The position numbers were made by a program, and so were the translations under genes. 35,158 nt of DNA from Alistipes sp. UBA934 (GTDB taxonomy: Bacteria; Bacteroidota; Bacteroidia; Bacteroidales; Rikenellaceae): contig DBDK01000007.1 in the NCBI GenBank assembly GCA_002293535.1, positions 115,310 through 150,467 of the forward strand. The letters run 5' to 3'. The notes under the pieces were generated by a model. It ran no database searches. It saw only the letters and a list, made by a program, of their open reading frames with translations, and was not told where the DNA came from. Positions 7,118 to 14,673 of this stretch are shown here, piece after piece (position 1 is the first letter of the stretch; each line of letters starts with the position of its first letter).

Positions 7118-8401
7118 TTAGTCGATTTTAATGTCCTTGTTCACGTTTTTGCTACCCATCAATGCGTAGAACAGCATATAAAGGATGCCGGCAACGATCA
7201 GCCAATAGCTTGCCATATAGCCCGCCTTGCCTGCGATCTGTTCCTGAACGAGCGGAATAATACCACCACCACAGACTCCCATCATAAAGATACCCGAAGC
7301 GAGCGGAACATATTTGCCTAATCCTTCGGTAGCAAGGTTGAAGATAGCACCCCACAAAACCGAGGTGCACAGACCGCAAAGAACCAAAAGCAGCGCGCTC
7401 AGGGGAACTTGTGCCATAACGAAGGTCTTACCTGTGAAAGCAGGCATCATAGTTTGTACACTGCTGGGGATAAAGATCGCAATGACAACCAATATGGCGG
7501 CAACAAGTGTTGCGCAGCTCATCATCGTCTTGCTGGAAACTTTACCGCCGATACCGCCGCCGATAAAACGACCGACCATCATCAACAGCCAATATACTCC
7601 GGCAACCGAACCAGCAGTAGCTGCGGCAGTTGCAACCGGAAGACCGGCGCCGGCAGCTGAAGTGTCGGCCAAAAAGAACAACAACATTCCAGGGATGCCA
7701 ACCTCGACTCCTACATAAGTAAAGATCGCAATGAAGCCCAGTACGAAATGGCGGAATGCCCACGGGCTCTTCTCATATTTGACGTTTTCAGCCTTGTGAA
7801 TCTCAGTGATGGGAATGAACAGCAACGCGATGAAGGTCAGTGCAAACACACCCATAGCGATGAACAGCAACGGATTAACATCCGTGATGGTAGCCTTGGA
7901 AGCCTCGCCGATCATAGCACCCACAAGCATCGGGGTTACTGTAGCCAACAGAGAGTTGAACGAGCCGCCTATCTGGATGAGCTGGTTGCCTTTGTTGCCG
8001 CCGCCGCCCAAAGTGTTGAGCATAGGGTTCACAACGGTGTTGAGCATACAAACGCAAAGACCACCGATGAAAGCGCCGATGAAATAAACCCAAACGCCCG
8101 AAGCACCGGCCTTACCGGAAAGATACTGAATAAAAATACCGACCAAACCCAGCAGGATAGCTGCGAGAGCGGTTTTTTTGTACCCGATTTTGCTTAGCAG
8201 CATACCGGCAGGAATACCCATCACCAGGTAGGCGATGAAGTTCATCATATTGCCGAGCATACCGAGCGATTGGAATCCCGGGTCGTTTTTCCAGATCAGG
8301 CCTATCGGAGCCGCCAGGTTGGTGACGAACGCGATCATTCCGAACAGGAAGATCATCGTGATGATACCCACCACGTTACCTTGTCTTTGTTGAGTTGTCA
8401 T
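7118..8401 (-). CDS. MFS sugar transporter, FucP/GlcP-like
   Basis: A 427-residue, strongly hydrophobic protein with about 12 transmembrane segments, resembling the fucose/glucose-galactose:H+ symporter branch of the major facilitator superfamily. The first helix region GIITMIFLFGMIAFVTNL and the NTVVNPMLNTLG segment (about 120-131) resemble FucP-type proteins, where the NPxLN region lies in the fourth-fifth helix area. It is the first gene of a two-gene unit with the ROK kinase, preceded by its own promoter, so it probably imports the sugar that kinase phosphorylates. Substrate (glucose, galactose, fucose or N-acetylglucosamine) is not decidable here. Confidence 0.85.
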   Translation of the reverse strand: MTTQQRQGNVVGIITMIFLFGMIAFVTNLAAPIGLIWKNDPGFQSLGMLGNMMNFIAYLVMGIPAGMLLSKIGYKKTALAAILLGLVGIFIQYLSGKAGASGVWVYFIGAFIGGLCVCMLNTVVNPMLNTLGGGGNKGNQLIQIGGSFNSLLATVTPMLVGAMIGEASKATITDVNPLLFIAMGVFALTFIALLFIPITEIHKAENVKYEKSPWAFRHFVLGFIAIFTYVGVEVGIPGMLLFFLADTSAAGAGLPVATAAATAGSVAGVYWLLMMVGRFIGGGIGGKVSSKTMMSCATLVAAILVVIAIFIPSSVQTMMPAFTGKTFVMAQVPLSALLLVLCGLCTSVLWGAIFNLATEGLGKYVPLASGIFMMGVCGGGIIPLVQEQIAGKAGYMASYWLIVAGILYMLFYALMGSKNVNKDIKID

Positions 8402-8451
8402 AATGGTAGTTAAGTTTTAGTTGGTTAGTTAAAGGATAGTCTTTCAAATAC

Positions 8452-8481
8452 CAAAGGTAGTAATATTTTTTAGAAAGGCAA
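8452..8481 (-). promoter_or_regulatory. Promoter of the transporter/kinase operon
   Basis: On the minus strand TTG (8479-8481) is followed after 19 nt by TACCTTTG (8452-8459), a full Bacteroidetes -33/-7 match. The -33 element lies inside the last codons of ssb. The predicted leader is about 45 nt and A/T-rich. Confidence 0.7.
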
Positions 8482-8919
8482 ATCATCCGGATCATCTGCG
8501 GAGATTGGCGGTGGAATGGGAGCCGAAGCTGGCTGGGACACAACAGGAGCCATTGCAGGAGCAGGAGCCGAATATGACGGGGCCCCTTCGGCCCGGCGGC
8601 CGAGCAACTTGAGGTCGTTCGCTACGATCTCGATACCATAACGCTTAGCACCCTCCTTGTCAGTCCATTCGTTGGAGCGAATAACTCCCTCGACGTATAT
8701 CTGACTGCCCTTACGGATGTATTTATCGGCCACATCGGCCAAGCCACGCCAAAGCACGATCGAGTGCCATTCGGTGTGATCCTTGGCCTCCTGGGTCTGA
8801 CGGTTAAAGATGCGTTCGGTAGTTGCAAGGCGCACGCGAGCAACCTTCACGCCCGTTTCCAAAGTTCTGATTTCAGGGTCGGCCCCTACGTTTCCTACTA
8901 ATATTACTTTATTGATCAT
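8470..8919 (-). CDS. ssb: Single-stranded DNA-binding protein
   Basis: A 149-residue protein with an N-terminal OB fold (starts MINKVILVGNVGADPEIRTL; TEWHSIVLW near 48-56; YVEGVIRSNEW near 75-85). A Pro/Ala-rich linker follows, then the acidic tip DDPDDLPF that docks DNA-repair and replication partners. Its ATG overlaps the stop of the nucleoside phosphorylase gene (ATGA), so it is translationally coupled and the last gene of the lpxK unit. A chromosomal ssb in such an operon fits a housekeeping copy, though Bacteroidales often carry more than one. Confidence 0.95.
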   Translation of the reverse strand: MINKVILVGNVGADPEIRTLETGVKVARVRLATTERIFNRQTQEAKDHTEWHSIVLWRGLADVADKYIRKGSQIYVEGVIRSNEWTDKEGAKRYGIEIVANDLKLLGRRAEGAPSYSAPAPAMAPVVSQPASAPIPPPISADDPDDLPF

Positions 8920-9722
8920 AGCTGTTCGATTATTTTGGTAAAGAGTTTTGTCATTTTTTCTTCGGCGCGCGCGCCCTGAGCTTGGACGTCTTCGTGGTCA
9001 CCTGCTTCGTCGGATATGCCGACGTTTGTGATTATCGACGCTCCGAAAACCCTAATACCGGCGTGTCGGGCGGCTATAACTTCGGGCGTGGTGGACATAC
9101 CGGCCGTGTCGCCCCCTATCGTCCCGAAGTATTTATATTCGGCCTGAGTCTCGAATGTGGGGCCGGTGCCGCCGACATAAACGCCATATTGGAGCGGAAT
9201 TTTTTCGGTCTCGGCAACTTTTGCGGCCAGCACCCGCAGTTCGGGGTCATAACAGCCGTGCATATCTGGAAAGCGGGGGCCCAGCTCTGCGATGTTGGGG
9301 CCGATCAGCGGATTGGGAATAAGGTTTATATGGTCGGTGATTATCATAATATCACCCGTGCGGAACTTGGGGTTGATGCCGCCTGAAGCGTTCGACACAA
9401 ACAGAGTGTGGATACCCAAAAACTTCATAACCCGGACGGGGAAAACCACCTGTCCAGGCGTCCATCCCTCGTAATAGTGAAATCGACCCTGCATTGCGAC
9501 GACCCGCTTGCCACCCAGCACACCAAAAATCAAGCGGCCCTTGTGGCCTTCGACGGTAGAGACAGGAAAGTCGGGGATGTCGTGATAGTCGAGTTGGTGC
9601 GCAATGTCGATATGATTTACCAGTCCGCCGAGCCCGGTACCTAAAATTATACCCACCTGGGGCTCGAACCCCTCAACCTTATCGCGAATAAAAGAAGCTG
9701 TTCTTTTGATCTGTTCTAACAT
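8916..9722 (-). CDS. Purine nucleoside phosphorylase, trimeric type
   Basis: A 268-residue enzyme that cleaves inosine/guanosine with phosphate to the base and ribose-1-phosphate. Motifs are GIILGTGLGGLV near the N-terminus, QGRFHYYEGW (phosphate/ribose region), VSNASGGI, GGTGPTFETQAEYK and SIITNVG with the base-contacting Asn. I start at the ATG at 9722 (MLEQIKRTASF) because upstream residues in the same frame do not resemble the family. This start overlaps the end of lpxK by 44 nt. The stop overlaps ssb by 4 nt. Role: purine salvage. punA/deoD naming is uncertain, so no symbol is given. Confidence 0.92.
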   Translation of the reverse strand: MLEQIKRTASFIRDKVEGFEPQVGIILGTGLGGLVNHIDIAHQLDYHDIPDFPVSTVEGHKGRLIFGVLGGKRVVAMQGRFHYYEGWTPGQVVFPVRVMKFLGIHTLFVSNASGGINPKFRTGDIMIITDHINLIPNPLIGPNIAELGPRFPDMHGCYDPELRVLAAKVAETEKIPLQYGVYVGGTGPTFETQAEYKYFGTIGGDTAGMSTTPEVIAARHAGIRVFGASIITNVGISDEAGDHEDVQAQGARAEEKMTKLFTKIIEQL

Positions 9723-10755
9723 CGTATTCCATTTTTTTGAGAAACTCCTCACGCGTCTCTTCGATAAAACCCATAGAGATGGGTTGCACATAGATGCGAG
9801 CGCGAAGGTTGGGCGAAATTTTCGATCCGTTGCCCAATTTAACGGCATCTTTTTCCGTGGTTACAATCACCGCTCCGTCGCCGACAGCATCGAGAGCCTC
9901 CTGAATATGCCGCAGGTCGCGCACGGTGTAAGGATGGTGGTCGCCGAAGATAAGCTCGTCGGCAAGATTGTATTTCGCACGCAGATTATCGACGAAAGGC
10001 TTGGGATTGCCCAGACCGGCCATAGCCACCACGCGTGCTCCTGCCGGAACCTGCCAATCGTCCGGTGCGTCGTCGGGGAACGCGGGATACAGTTCGCCGG
10101 TCACGACGCGGGTGAACGACAGGTTCTGGAATGGCATCAATGCCAAATTGTTACGTATTATGCGCCTATCGAGCGGTGTCATTCCGGTGGGACACTTCGT
10201 GATGACGACATAGTGGGCCCGGCGCATCTGGCGGGGCGTATCGCGCAGGCGCCCCCACGGCAGCAGATGGTCTTTATTGATGGGGCGGGTGTAATCCACC
10301 ATCACGATGTTGAGCTTGGGAGTAACTTTGCGATATTGGAATCCGTCATCGAGAATAATCAGGTCGATTTCGGGATAGTCGCGCTGTATGCGCTCGATTG
10401 CATAGTTGCGATTTTTGCAGACAACCACTAATGTGTCAGGATATTTTAGCTTGATCTGCTTAGGTTCGTCACCCACACGGCGATACGACTCCCCAATAGC
10501 AACCTCCCTATAGCCGCGGGTCTTGCGTTTATAGCCCCGTGAGATTAGCGCGATGTTGTATTCTTCCTGAAAATGGCCGATGAGAAGTTCACACATCGGG
10601 GTCTTGCCTGTGCCGCCTACAGTGATGTTGCCAACACAAAGTACGGGAGTGGAGTAGGTTGAAGACCGCTTAATGCCCCCGTCATACAGCCTGTTTCTCA
10701 ATGAGATAACAAGGCCATAGATCCACGAAAGAGGCGCAAGAAGTAGGGCGGACAT
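9679..10755 (-). CDS. lpxK: Tetraacyldisaccharide 4'-kinase
   Basis: A 358-residue inner-membrane enzyme that phosphorylates the lipid A disaccharide at the 4' position. It has an N-terminal hydrophobic segment (LLLAPLSWIYGLVISLRN), the Walker A motif GNITVGGTGKTP (42-53), ISRGYKRKTRG, and LDDGFQYR, all typical of LpxK. The protein sits at the cytoplasmic face. Its end overlaps the phosphorylase start. Its presence shows a Gram-negative outer membrane with phosphorylated lipid A, although Bacteroidales often remove the 4' phosphate later with LpxF. Confidence 0.95.
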   Translation of the reverse strand: MSALLLAPLSWIYGLVISLRNRLYDGGIKRSSTYSTPVLCVGNITVGGTGKTPMCELLIGHFQEEYNIALISRGYKRKTRGYREVAIGESYRRVGDEPKQIKLKYPDTLVVVCKNRNYAIERIQRDYPEIDLIILDDGFQYRKVTPKLNIVMVDYTRPINKDHLLPWGRLRDTPRQMRRAHYVVITKCPTGMTPLDRRIIRNNLALMPFQNLSFTRVVTGELYPAFPDDAPDDWQVPAGARVVAMAGLGNPKPFVDNLRAKYNLADELIFGDHHPYTVRDLRHIQEALDAVGDGAVIVTTEKDAVKLGNGSKISPNLRARIYVQPISMGFIEETREEFLKKMEYDVRTDQKNSFFYSR

Positions 10756-10777
10756 TGAACAATCAATACAAATCGCT

Positions 10778-10785
10778 CAAAGTTA
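10778..10785 (-). promoter_or_regulatory. -7 promoter element before lpxK
   Basis: The minus strand reads TAACTTTG, matching TAnnTTTG, and overlaps the stop codon of the upstream membrane-protein gene. It ends 22 nt before the lpxK ATG. No -33 TTG is evident. Confidence 0.45.
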
Positions 10786-11292
10786 GTAAATTATTTTTAA
10801 ATGTTTGTTAATTGTTTCGATTAATTTTTCGGGATCATCGACACTTACTAAATATTTTTGCTCATAGATGTCCTCTATCAACACCAGTCCTTGCCACGAC
10901 GAAGCGTATACCTTCACCAGATCCCAATTCTTAATGTCGAGCCAATAGCCGAAATATCCTCCAACACCCACGCTTGCAAAGGTTGGTATAAACGGCTTGA
11001 GATCTGCGCGTTCCATCCGGCGAACACTCCGAAAATGGTTGTATGTGATATGTGTTATTTCCACCAGGCAGCGAATCTCCACGGCCTCTTTGGTGACACG
11101 AATGCTACGCGGTATACTCAGTGCTACGAGTGCTCCCACGGCTACGGCCACGGAGGTGAACCACGCAGGCCAATACCCTCCCGGCGAGAATATCCACAAT
11201 AGGGCGATGGTCAGTACAATGACTCCAGGGACGCACCAGGTAATGAGGCGTGCTCGTTTATCGAGTCGATATTTGAACTTGGTTCCTGTCAT
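10783..11292 (-). CDS. PH-domain-like membrane protein, unknown function
   Basis: A 169-residue protein with two N-terminal membrane segments (about 17-36 and 42-60) linked by a short GGYWPAW turn. A soluble C-terminal half has the beta-rich pattern of bacterial PH-like domains (RSIRVTKEAVEIRCL, then a GVGGYFGYW segment and KYLVSVDDPEKLIETI). The last piece, VSVDDPEKLI, resembles the end of small bacterial PH-domain (DUF1200/YqeB-like) proteins. Its start overlaps the ispD end by 35 nt, so it is part of the same transcript. I cannot give a function. Confidence 0.72.
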   Translation of the reverse strand: MTGTKFKYRLDKRARLITWCVPGVIVLTIALLWIFSPGGYWPAWFTSVAVAVGALVALSIPRSIRVTKEAVEIRCLVEITHITYNHFRSVRRMERADLKPFIPTFASVGVGGYFGYWLDIKNWDLVKVYASSWQGLVLIEDIYEQKYLVSVDDPEKLIETINKHLKIIY

Positions 11293-11911
11293 TTTTCAGT
11301 ATCGTTTCGGCTATTTGGAAGTCTATGGGCTCGGTGATCTTTATATTTCGGCGTTCGCCCTCGCAAAGTGTTATTTTGTAGCCCATTGCCTCGACAAGGG
11401 TTGCGTCATCGGAATAATTTTCTGTAGATTTTTCGTACGCCTCGCGCAAAATGTCCGCGCGGAAAATTTGAGGTGTTTGCACCGCCAGCAGGGTGTCGCG
11501 GTCTTCGGCTCCTCCCTCAACGCGACGGATGCTGTCCACAAGAGGCACCACGGGTATGGCCGAACCTTTTTTGAGTGCGAGCTGGACAACGCGCTTGATT
11601 AGCTGGGGGGTGACAAGAGGTCGTGCGGCATCGTGTACTGCAATAAGCTCACAGTCAGTGCTTAATGTCGCGAGTGCATTCCTCACGGACTCACTCCTTG
11701 TGGTTCCTCCGGCGCAGGCCTTGTGTGGAGAAACGTCCCATTCCCGTGACAGGGCGACGATTATCTCTGCTTGCGGAGCAGCATTCTCGAACGCCTCTAT
11801 CGACCACTTCAGCACAGGCTTGCCTCCCAATAACAGAAACTGCTTAGGTAGCTTAGCTCCCATTCTCGCACCCGTTCCACCGGCAACGATTATGACTCCC
11901 AACCTGTTCAT
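11258..11911 (-). CDS. ispD: 2-C-methyl-D-erythritol 4-phosphate cytidylyltransferase
   Basis: A 217-residue MEP-pathway enzyme that joins CTP to methylerythritol phosphate. It has the nucleotidyltransferase signature IIVAGGTGARMGAKLPKQFL, GGTTRSESVRNAL, the VHDAARPL motif with conserved Asp and Arg, VQTPQIF and a terminal NIKITEPIDFQIAE segment. Length is normal. The ATG at 11911 is 10 nt downstream of a hairpin with a T-run that follows tRNA-fMet on the same strand, with no recognisable promoter between. It may therefore depend on read-through of the tRNA transcript. Confidence 0.95.
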   Translation of the reverse strand: MNRLGVIIVAGGTGARMGAKLPKQFLLLGGKPVLKWSIEAFENAAPQAEIIVALSREWDVSPHKACAGGTTRSESVRNALATLSTDCELIAVHDAARPLVTPQLIKRVVQLALKKGSAIPVVPLVDSIRRVEGGAEDRDTLLAVQTPQIFRADILREAYEKSTENYSDDATLVEAMGYKITLCEGERRNIKITEPIDFQIAETILKNDRNQVQISTR

Positions 11912-11920
11912 TTCCCAAAC

Positions 11921-11948
11921 AAAAAAGGGCCCTTTTCAGGGCCCCTTG
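11921..11948 (-). terminator. Hairpin/T-run between tRNA-fMet and ispD
   Basis: On the minus strand GGGCCC and a second GGGCCC pair around a 6-nt loop, extended by A:T and G:T pairs, then TTTTTT. It begins at the tRNA 3' end and finishes 10 nt before the ispD ATG. It should end the tRNA transcript, or act as an attenuator for ispD. Confidence 0.7.
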
Positions 11949-12021
11949 TAGCGGGAGGAGGACTCGAACCTCCGACCTTTGGGTTATGAGCCCAACGAGC
12001 TGCCAACTGCTCCACCCCGCG
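11949..12021 (-). tRNA. Initiator tRNA-fMet (CAT anticodon)
   Basis: The minus strand folds into a full cloverleaf of 73 nt. The anticodon loop is CTCATAA (anticodon CAT) on a stem ending in three G:C pairs (GGG/CCC), the D stem has A11:T24 instead of pyrimidine:purine, and position 1:72 is an unpaired C/T. These are initiator-tRNA identity features. CCA is not encoded (discriminator A is followed by CAA), so it must be added. A T arm GGAGG-TTCGAGT-CCTCC is intact. A -33/-7 promoter is just upstream and ispD lies downstream past a terminator. Confidence 0.93.
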
Positions 12022-12030
12022 ATGTGGGGA

Positions 12031-12060
12031 CAAAGGTAATACATTTTCGTCAAAATGCAA
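12031..12060 (-). promoter_or_regulatory. Promoter of tRNA-fMet
   Basis: The minus strand has TTG (12058-12060), a 19-nt spacer and TACCTTTG (12031-12038), ending 9 nt before the tRNA. This is a full -33/-7 match and uses the same TACCTTTG octamer as the transporter operon. Confidence 0.75.
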
Positions 12061-12086
12061 AAAATCTGTTAAAAATTGCCAAGTAC

Positions 12087-12117
12087 TTGATCTATATAGG
12101 AAAAATGCGTATCTTTA
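12087..12117 (+). promoter_or_regulatory. Promoter of the pilus operon
   Basis: TTG (12087-12089), a 20-nt spacer, then TATCTTTA (12110-12117), one base off the -7 consensus. A 10-bp perfect palindrome CAAGTACTTG (12080-12089) overlaps the TTG and could be an operator. The predicted leader to the ATG at 12254 is long, about 130 nt. Confidence 0.55.
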
Positions 12118-12132
12118 CACACCGTAACTATA

Positions 12133-12144
12133 CGCGCGCGCGCG
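12133..12144. repeat. (CG)6 dinucleotide tract in the pilus leader
   Basis: Twelve bases of strictly alternating C and G, inside the predicted 5' leader of the pilus operon, 16 bp past the -7 box. Six units is short for a phase-variable tract but unusual against the AT-rich surroundings. Confidence 0.6.
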
Positions 12145-12253
12145 AAATGTGGCGCAATAATGCTCACAAATATAGCGTTTATAGTGCAAAGGCGACAGAA
12201 TTTAAAACCAATTAACTAACACTTTATCAGTTGTTTAACCAAACAAAAGAACT

Positions 12254-13375
12254 ATGAAAAAATTACTTCTAATCGCAGTGATGGCTTTAGCTGTGTCACT
12301 TGTGGGATGCTCTAAGGATGGAACAAATTCCATCGATGACAGTAACACCCGATTGATCATCAAGATCGACGGCGTATCGGGTTCTAACACCCGTGCAACA
12401 GAGGGGGCTGCCCAGGAAGATCAGATCGCAATCGATTACCCCAATTCGCACGTTTTTGTCGTGAATAGTCGGGGTGAGGTGGTTACCTCTGAAACTCTCA
12501 CCTCTGACGCTGCTCCCGATGGCGCAGGTCAGGAGATTGCAGAACCTGTTCCGACCAACTCCAAGGTCTATGTCGTGGCCAACGTTCCTGCGGCCGATTA
12601 CGACGCAGATGAATTCAAGGCTCTGGCGACTCTCGATGATGTTAAGGCATTGACCTCGCATATCTCGACACAGACCGACTACAAACATCCGACTCTGGCC
12701 AACCTCAATGCAGAAGCCGAAGACATCGTTCCGGTTGCCGATGCGAATCCGGGAGACGAATATTCATCGGCCGAGGTGGATGTGACTATTGCGCCTGTTA
12801 TTTCGCGCCTTGAGTTGCACGGCGTTCAGGCCAAAGCAGAAGATGATAGACTGGGTATGATTACTGCATTCACTGTTACCGGTATCTATGTGGACAGCTA
12901 TTTCCCCCTGTTCGCCTATGACGGCTTTGCTATCGAAGATCAGGATCCTTTGGAATTGGGTCAGCAGGATGATTTTGCTCAGAGCGTTGCCGACAAAATG
13001 GGTAATGAGGGCAACTGGCCGGGCCCCGTGGCCAAACCCACGCAGGGTGTTTGGGCCTATCAGGTCTCTCCGGGCGGTATGCCTCGCTTCATCATTGCTT
13101 TGACAGGTGTTAAGTACAACCAGCCGAGTGGTGGCGCTGAGGTGGATCGTTCTACAGAAACCCTCTATCTGACCCTTACCGAATATACAGGGATGACCGA
13201 ACCGAACTTCCTTGCGGGTAAGGTCTACCGCGTAGGTACTTCGGGCAAAGAGTTGAAGTTCGGTCCCGAAAACCTTTGGGAAACTCCCAATCCCGATCCC
13301 AAGGCCGGTTTGAAGGTGAACGTTACGGTTGAAGACTGGAAGTTCGGCGACTATTCGGGTGTTCTTGCACGTTAA
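12254..13375 (+). CDS. FimA/Mfa1-type pilin lipoprotein, first copy
   Basis: A 373-residue candidate stalk pilin of type V (Bacteroidales) pili. The N-terminus is a lipoprotein signal ending in LVGC (C19). SNTRATEG places an Arg|Ala pair at 47-48, where type V pilins are cut by an Arg-specific protease (P. gingivalis FimA is cut after R46) to expose the strand-exchange groove. Later blocks KVYVVANVPAADYD, ISRLELHGVQA, GIYVDSYFPLF and the C-terminal VTVEDWKFGDYSGVL match the Mfa1/FimA pattern. It is paralogous to the next gene (same blocks in the same order). It lies first in a four-gene locus with a Mfa2-like anchor and a large tip candidate. Which copy forms the main shaft is unknown. Confidence 0.85.
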   Translation: MKKLLLIAVMALAVSLVGCSKDGTNSIDDSNTRLIIKIDGVSGSNTRATEGAAQEDQIAIDYPNSHVFVVNSRGEVVTSETLTSDAAPDGAGQEIAEPVPTNSKVYVVANVPAADYDADEFKALATLDDVKALTSHISTQTDYKHPTLANLNAEAEDIVPVADANPGDEYSSAEVDVTIAPVISRLELHGVQAKAEDDRLGMITAFTVTGIYVDSYFPLFAYDGFAIEDQDPLELGQQDDFAQSVADKMGNEGNWPGPVAKPTQGVWAYQVSPGGMPRFIIALTGVKYNQPSGGAEVDRSTETLYLTLTEYTGMTEPNFLAGKVYRVGTSGKELKFGPENLWETPNPDPKAGLKVNVTVEDWKFGDYSGVLAR

Positions 13376-13403
13376 TGATAATCACACAAAAACTTTAGAA
13401 AAT

Positions 13404-14600
13404 ATGAAAAAACTACAAATTTTTGCCCTTGTAGCCATAATGGCTATCGGGCTGGGTTCGTGCACCACTGGTAGCGACGGACCGGAAAAAGGAACTGCAC
13501 GTCTGACGATTCAGCTCTCCGGAGTTAAGGCGGCGACCCGTGCCATTGAAACTGGTGCTGTGACGGGCCAGCTTGCTATCACCGGGGCTCAGAGTCTTAT
13601 CTTCGTGGCGGATGCCGGCGGTACCATTATCCACCGCGAAAACATCGACCCGGCCGAAGCAATAGTGGCCGGTCCGGGCTATACCGATGGTGAAGGCCAG
13701 GAACTCGAAGGTGAATTCGCTTTGGGCTCTCTGGTATACATCGTGGCTAACATTCCTGATAATGACTACGATGAAGTAGAGGCACTTACGACTATTGACG
13801 CAGTTAAGGCCGCTTTCTCGGCTATATCGACTCAAGAAGGTTACACGACTCCTGCGATGGCTAACGAAGATGGCGAAGAGGCAACCGTTATTGCTGCTAA
13901 CGTGGTCGGTGAGGCTGCGACCATTCGGATCAGCATATCGCCCCTTATCGCCCGTCTCGAATTGGCAGGCATCCAGGCTTTGGATGAAGCACGTGACGGT
14001 TCCGGTGGTGGCACTAACGATTTCGGTAACGTGATCACCGGGTTCGATGTAACGGGTGTCTATATCGGTGACTACTTCCCCAACTTCGATTATACGGCTG
14101 CGGTGCCCGATAGCGACGTGTTGGTTTCACTTTCAGACGCTGTTGATGCAGCATCGGATGCCGCCGCTTTGGCAGGTGTCTTCACTGGTTGGGAATCGTA
14201 TATGAAAAACGAGACTTCGGTTTCTGCCGACGCACAGTTGCTGGCTCAGCCCGACGGTGGTGAGGTTTGGGCATACAATCTTGTGGCCAGTGGTACGCCG
14301 CATATCGTTATCCGTATTGATAATATCACCTACGATAATTCTGCCGGTGTGGCATCGACCCTTACAGGTCCTCGCTACCTTACAGTGACTGGCTATACAA
14401 ACGTAGCCACAGCTGCAGAAGATGATGCGTTCGAGCGTGGTCAGGTTCATCGTGTGGGTAAGGTTACCGCAGGTGACAGTAACTTCAAGTTCGGTTATGG
14501 AGACCTCAGCTCCGTTCCTTATGAGGATGCTTACAAGCTGACTGTCCAAGTCGAGGTTGTGGATTGGTCTATCACGGACTATACTCCGATCCTGGAATAA
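13404..14600 (+). CDS. FimA/Mfa1-type pilin lipoprotein, second copy
   Basis: A 398-residue paralogue of the preceding pilin, 28 nt downstream. The start is the ATG at 13404 (MKKLQIFALV), which gives a proper lipoprotein signal with GLGSC (C20); a longer in-frame extension would overlap the first gene and spoil it. AATRAIET puts the predicted Arg|Ala processing site at 46-47. Shared blocks include LVYIVANIPDNDYD, AISTQEGY, IARLELAGIQA, GVYIGDYFPNF and C-terminal VEVVDWSITDYTPIL. It may be a second shaft subunit, or an adaptor between shaft and tip. A strong hairpin follows 24 nt after the stop, so this and the first copy may be produced at higher levels than the genes behind. Confidence 0.85.
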   Translation: MKKLQIFALVAIMAIGLGSCTTGSDGPEKGTARLTIQLSGVKAATRAIETGAVTGQLAITGAQSLIFVADAGGTIIHRENIDPAEAIVAGPGYTDGEGQELEGEFALGSLVYIVANIPDNDYDEVEALTTIDAVKAAFSAISTQEGYTTPAMANEDGEEATVIAANVVGEAATIRISISPLIARLELAGIQALDEARDGSGGGTNDFGNVITGFDVTGVYIGDYFPNFDYTAAVPDSDVLVSLSDAVDAASDAAALAGVFTGWESYMKNETSVSADAQLLAQPDGGEVWAYNLVASGTPHIVIRIDNITYDNSAGVASTLTGPRYLTVTGYTNVATAAEDDAFERGQVHRVGKVTAGDSNFKFGYGDLSSVPYEDAYKLTVQVEVVDWSITDYTPILE

Positions 14601-14624
14601 TTTACATTGTAACAGAGCAACAAA

Positions 14625-14654
14625 GGACGGTCGGGGTTGATCCCCCGGCCGTCC
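14625..14654 (+). other. Stable intergenic hairpin between pilin and anchor genes
   Basis: GGACGGTCGGGG (14625-14636) pairs with CCCCGGCCGTCC (14643-14654), 12 bp with one G:T pair and a 6-nt loop. An A-run, not a T-run, follows, so it is not an ordinary intrinsic terminator. It could protect the 3' end of the pilin mRNA or reduce expression of the following genes. Confidence 0.75.
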
Positions 14655-14673
14655 ACCGAAAAAAGTAAGGACG

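Noticed and set aside
12061..12253. Invertible promoter of the pilus operon
   Set aside because: No pair of inverted repeats long enough for a site-specific invertase flanks the promoter, and no invertase gene is in the window.
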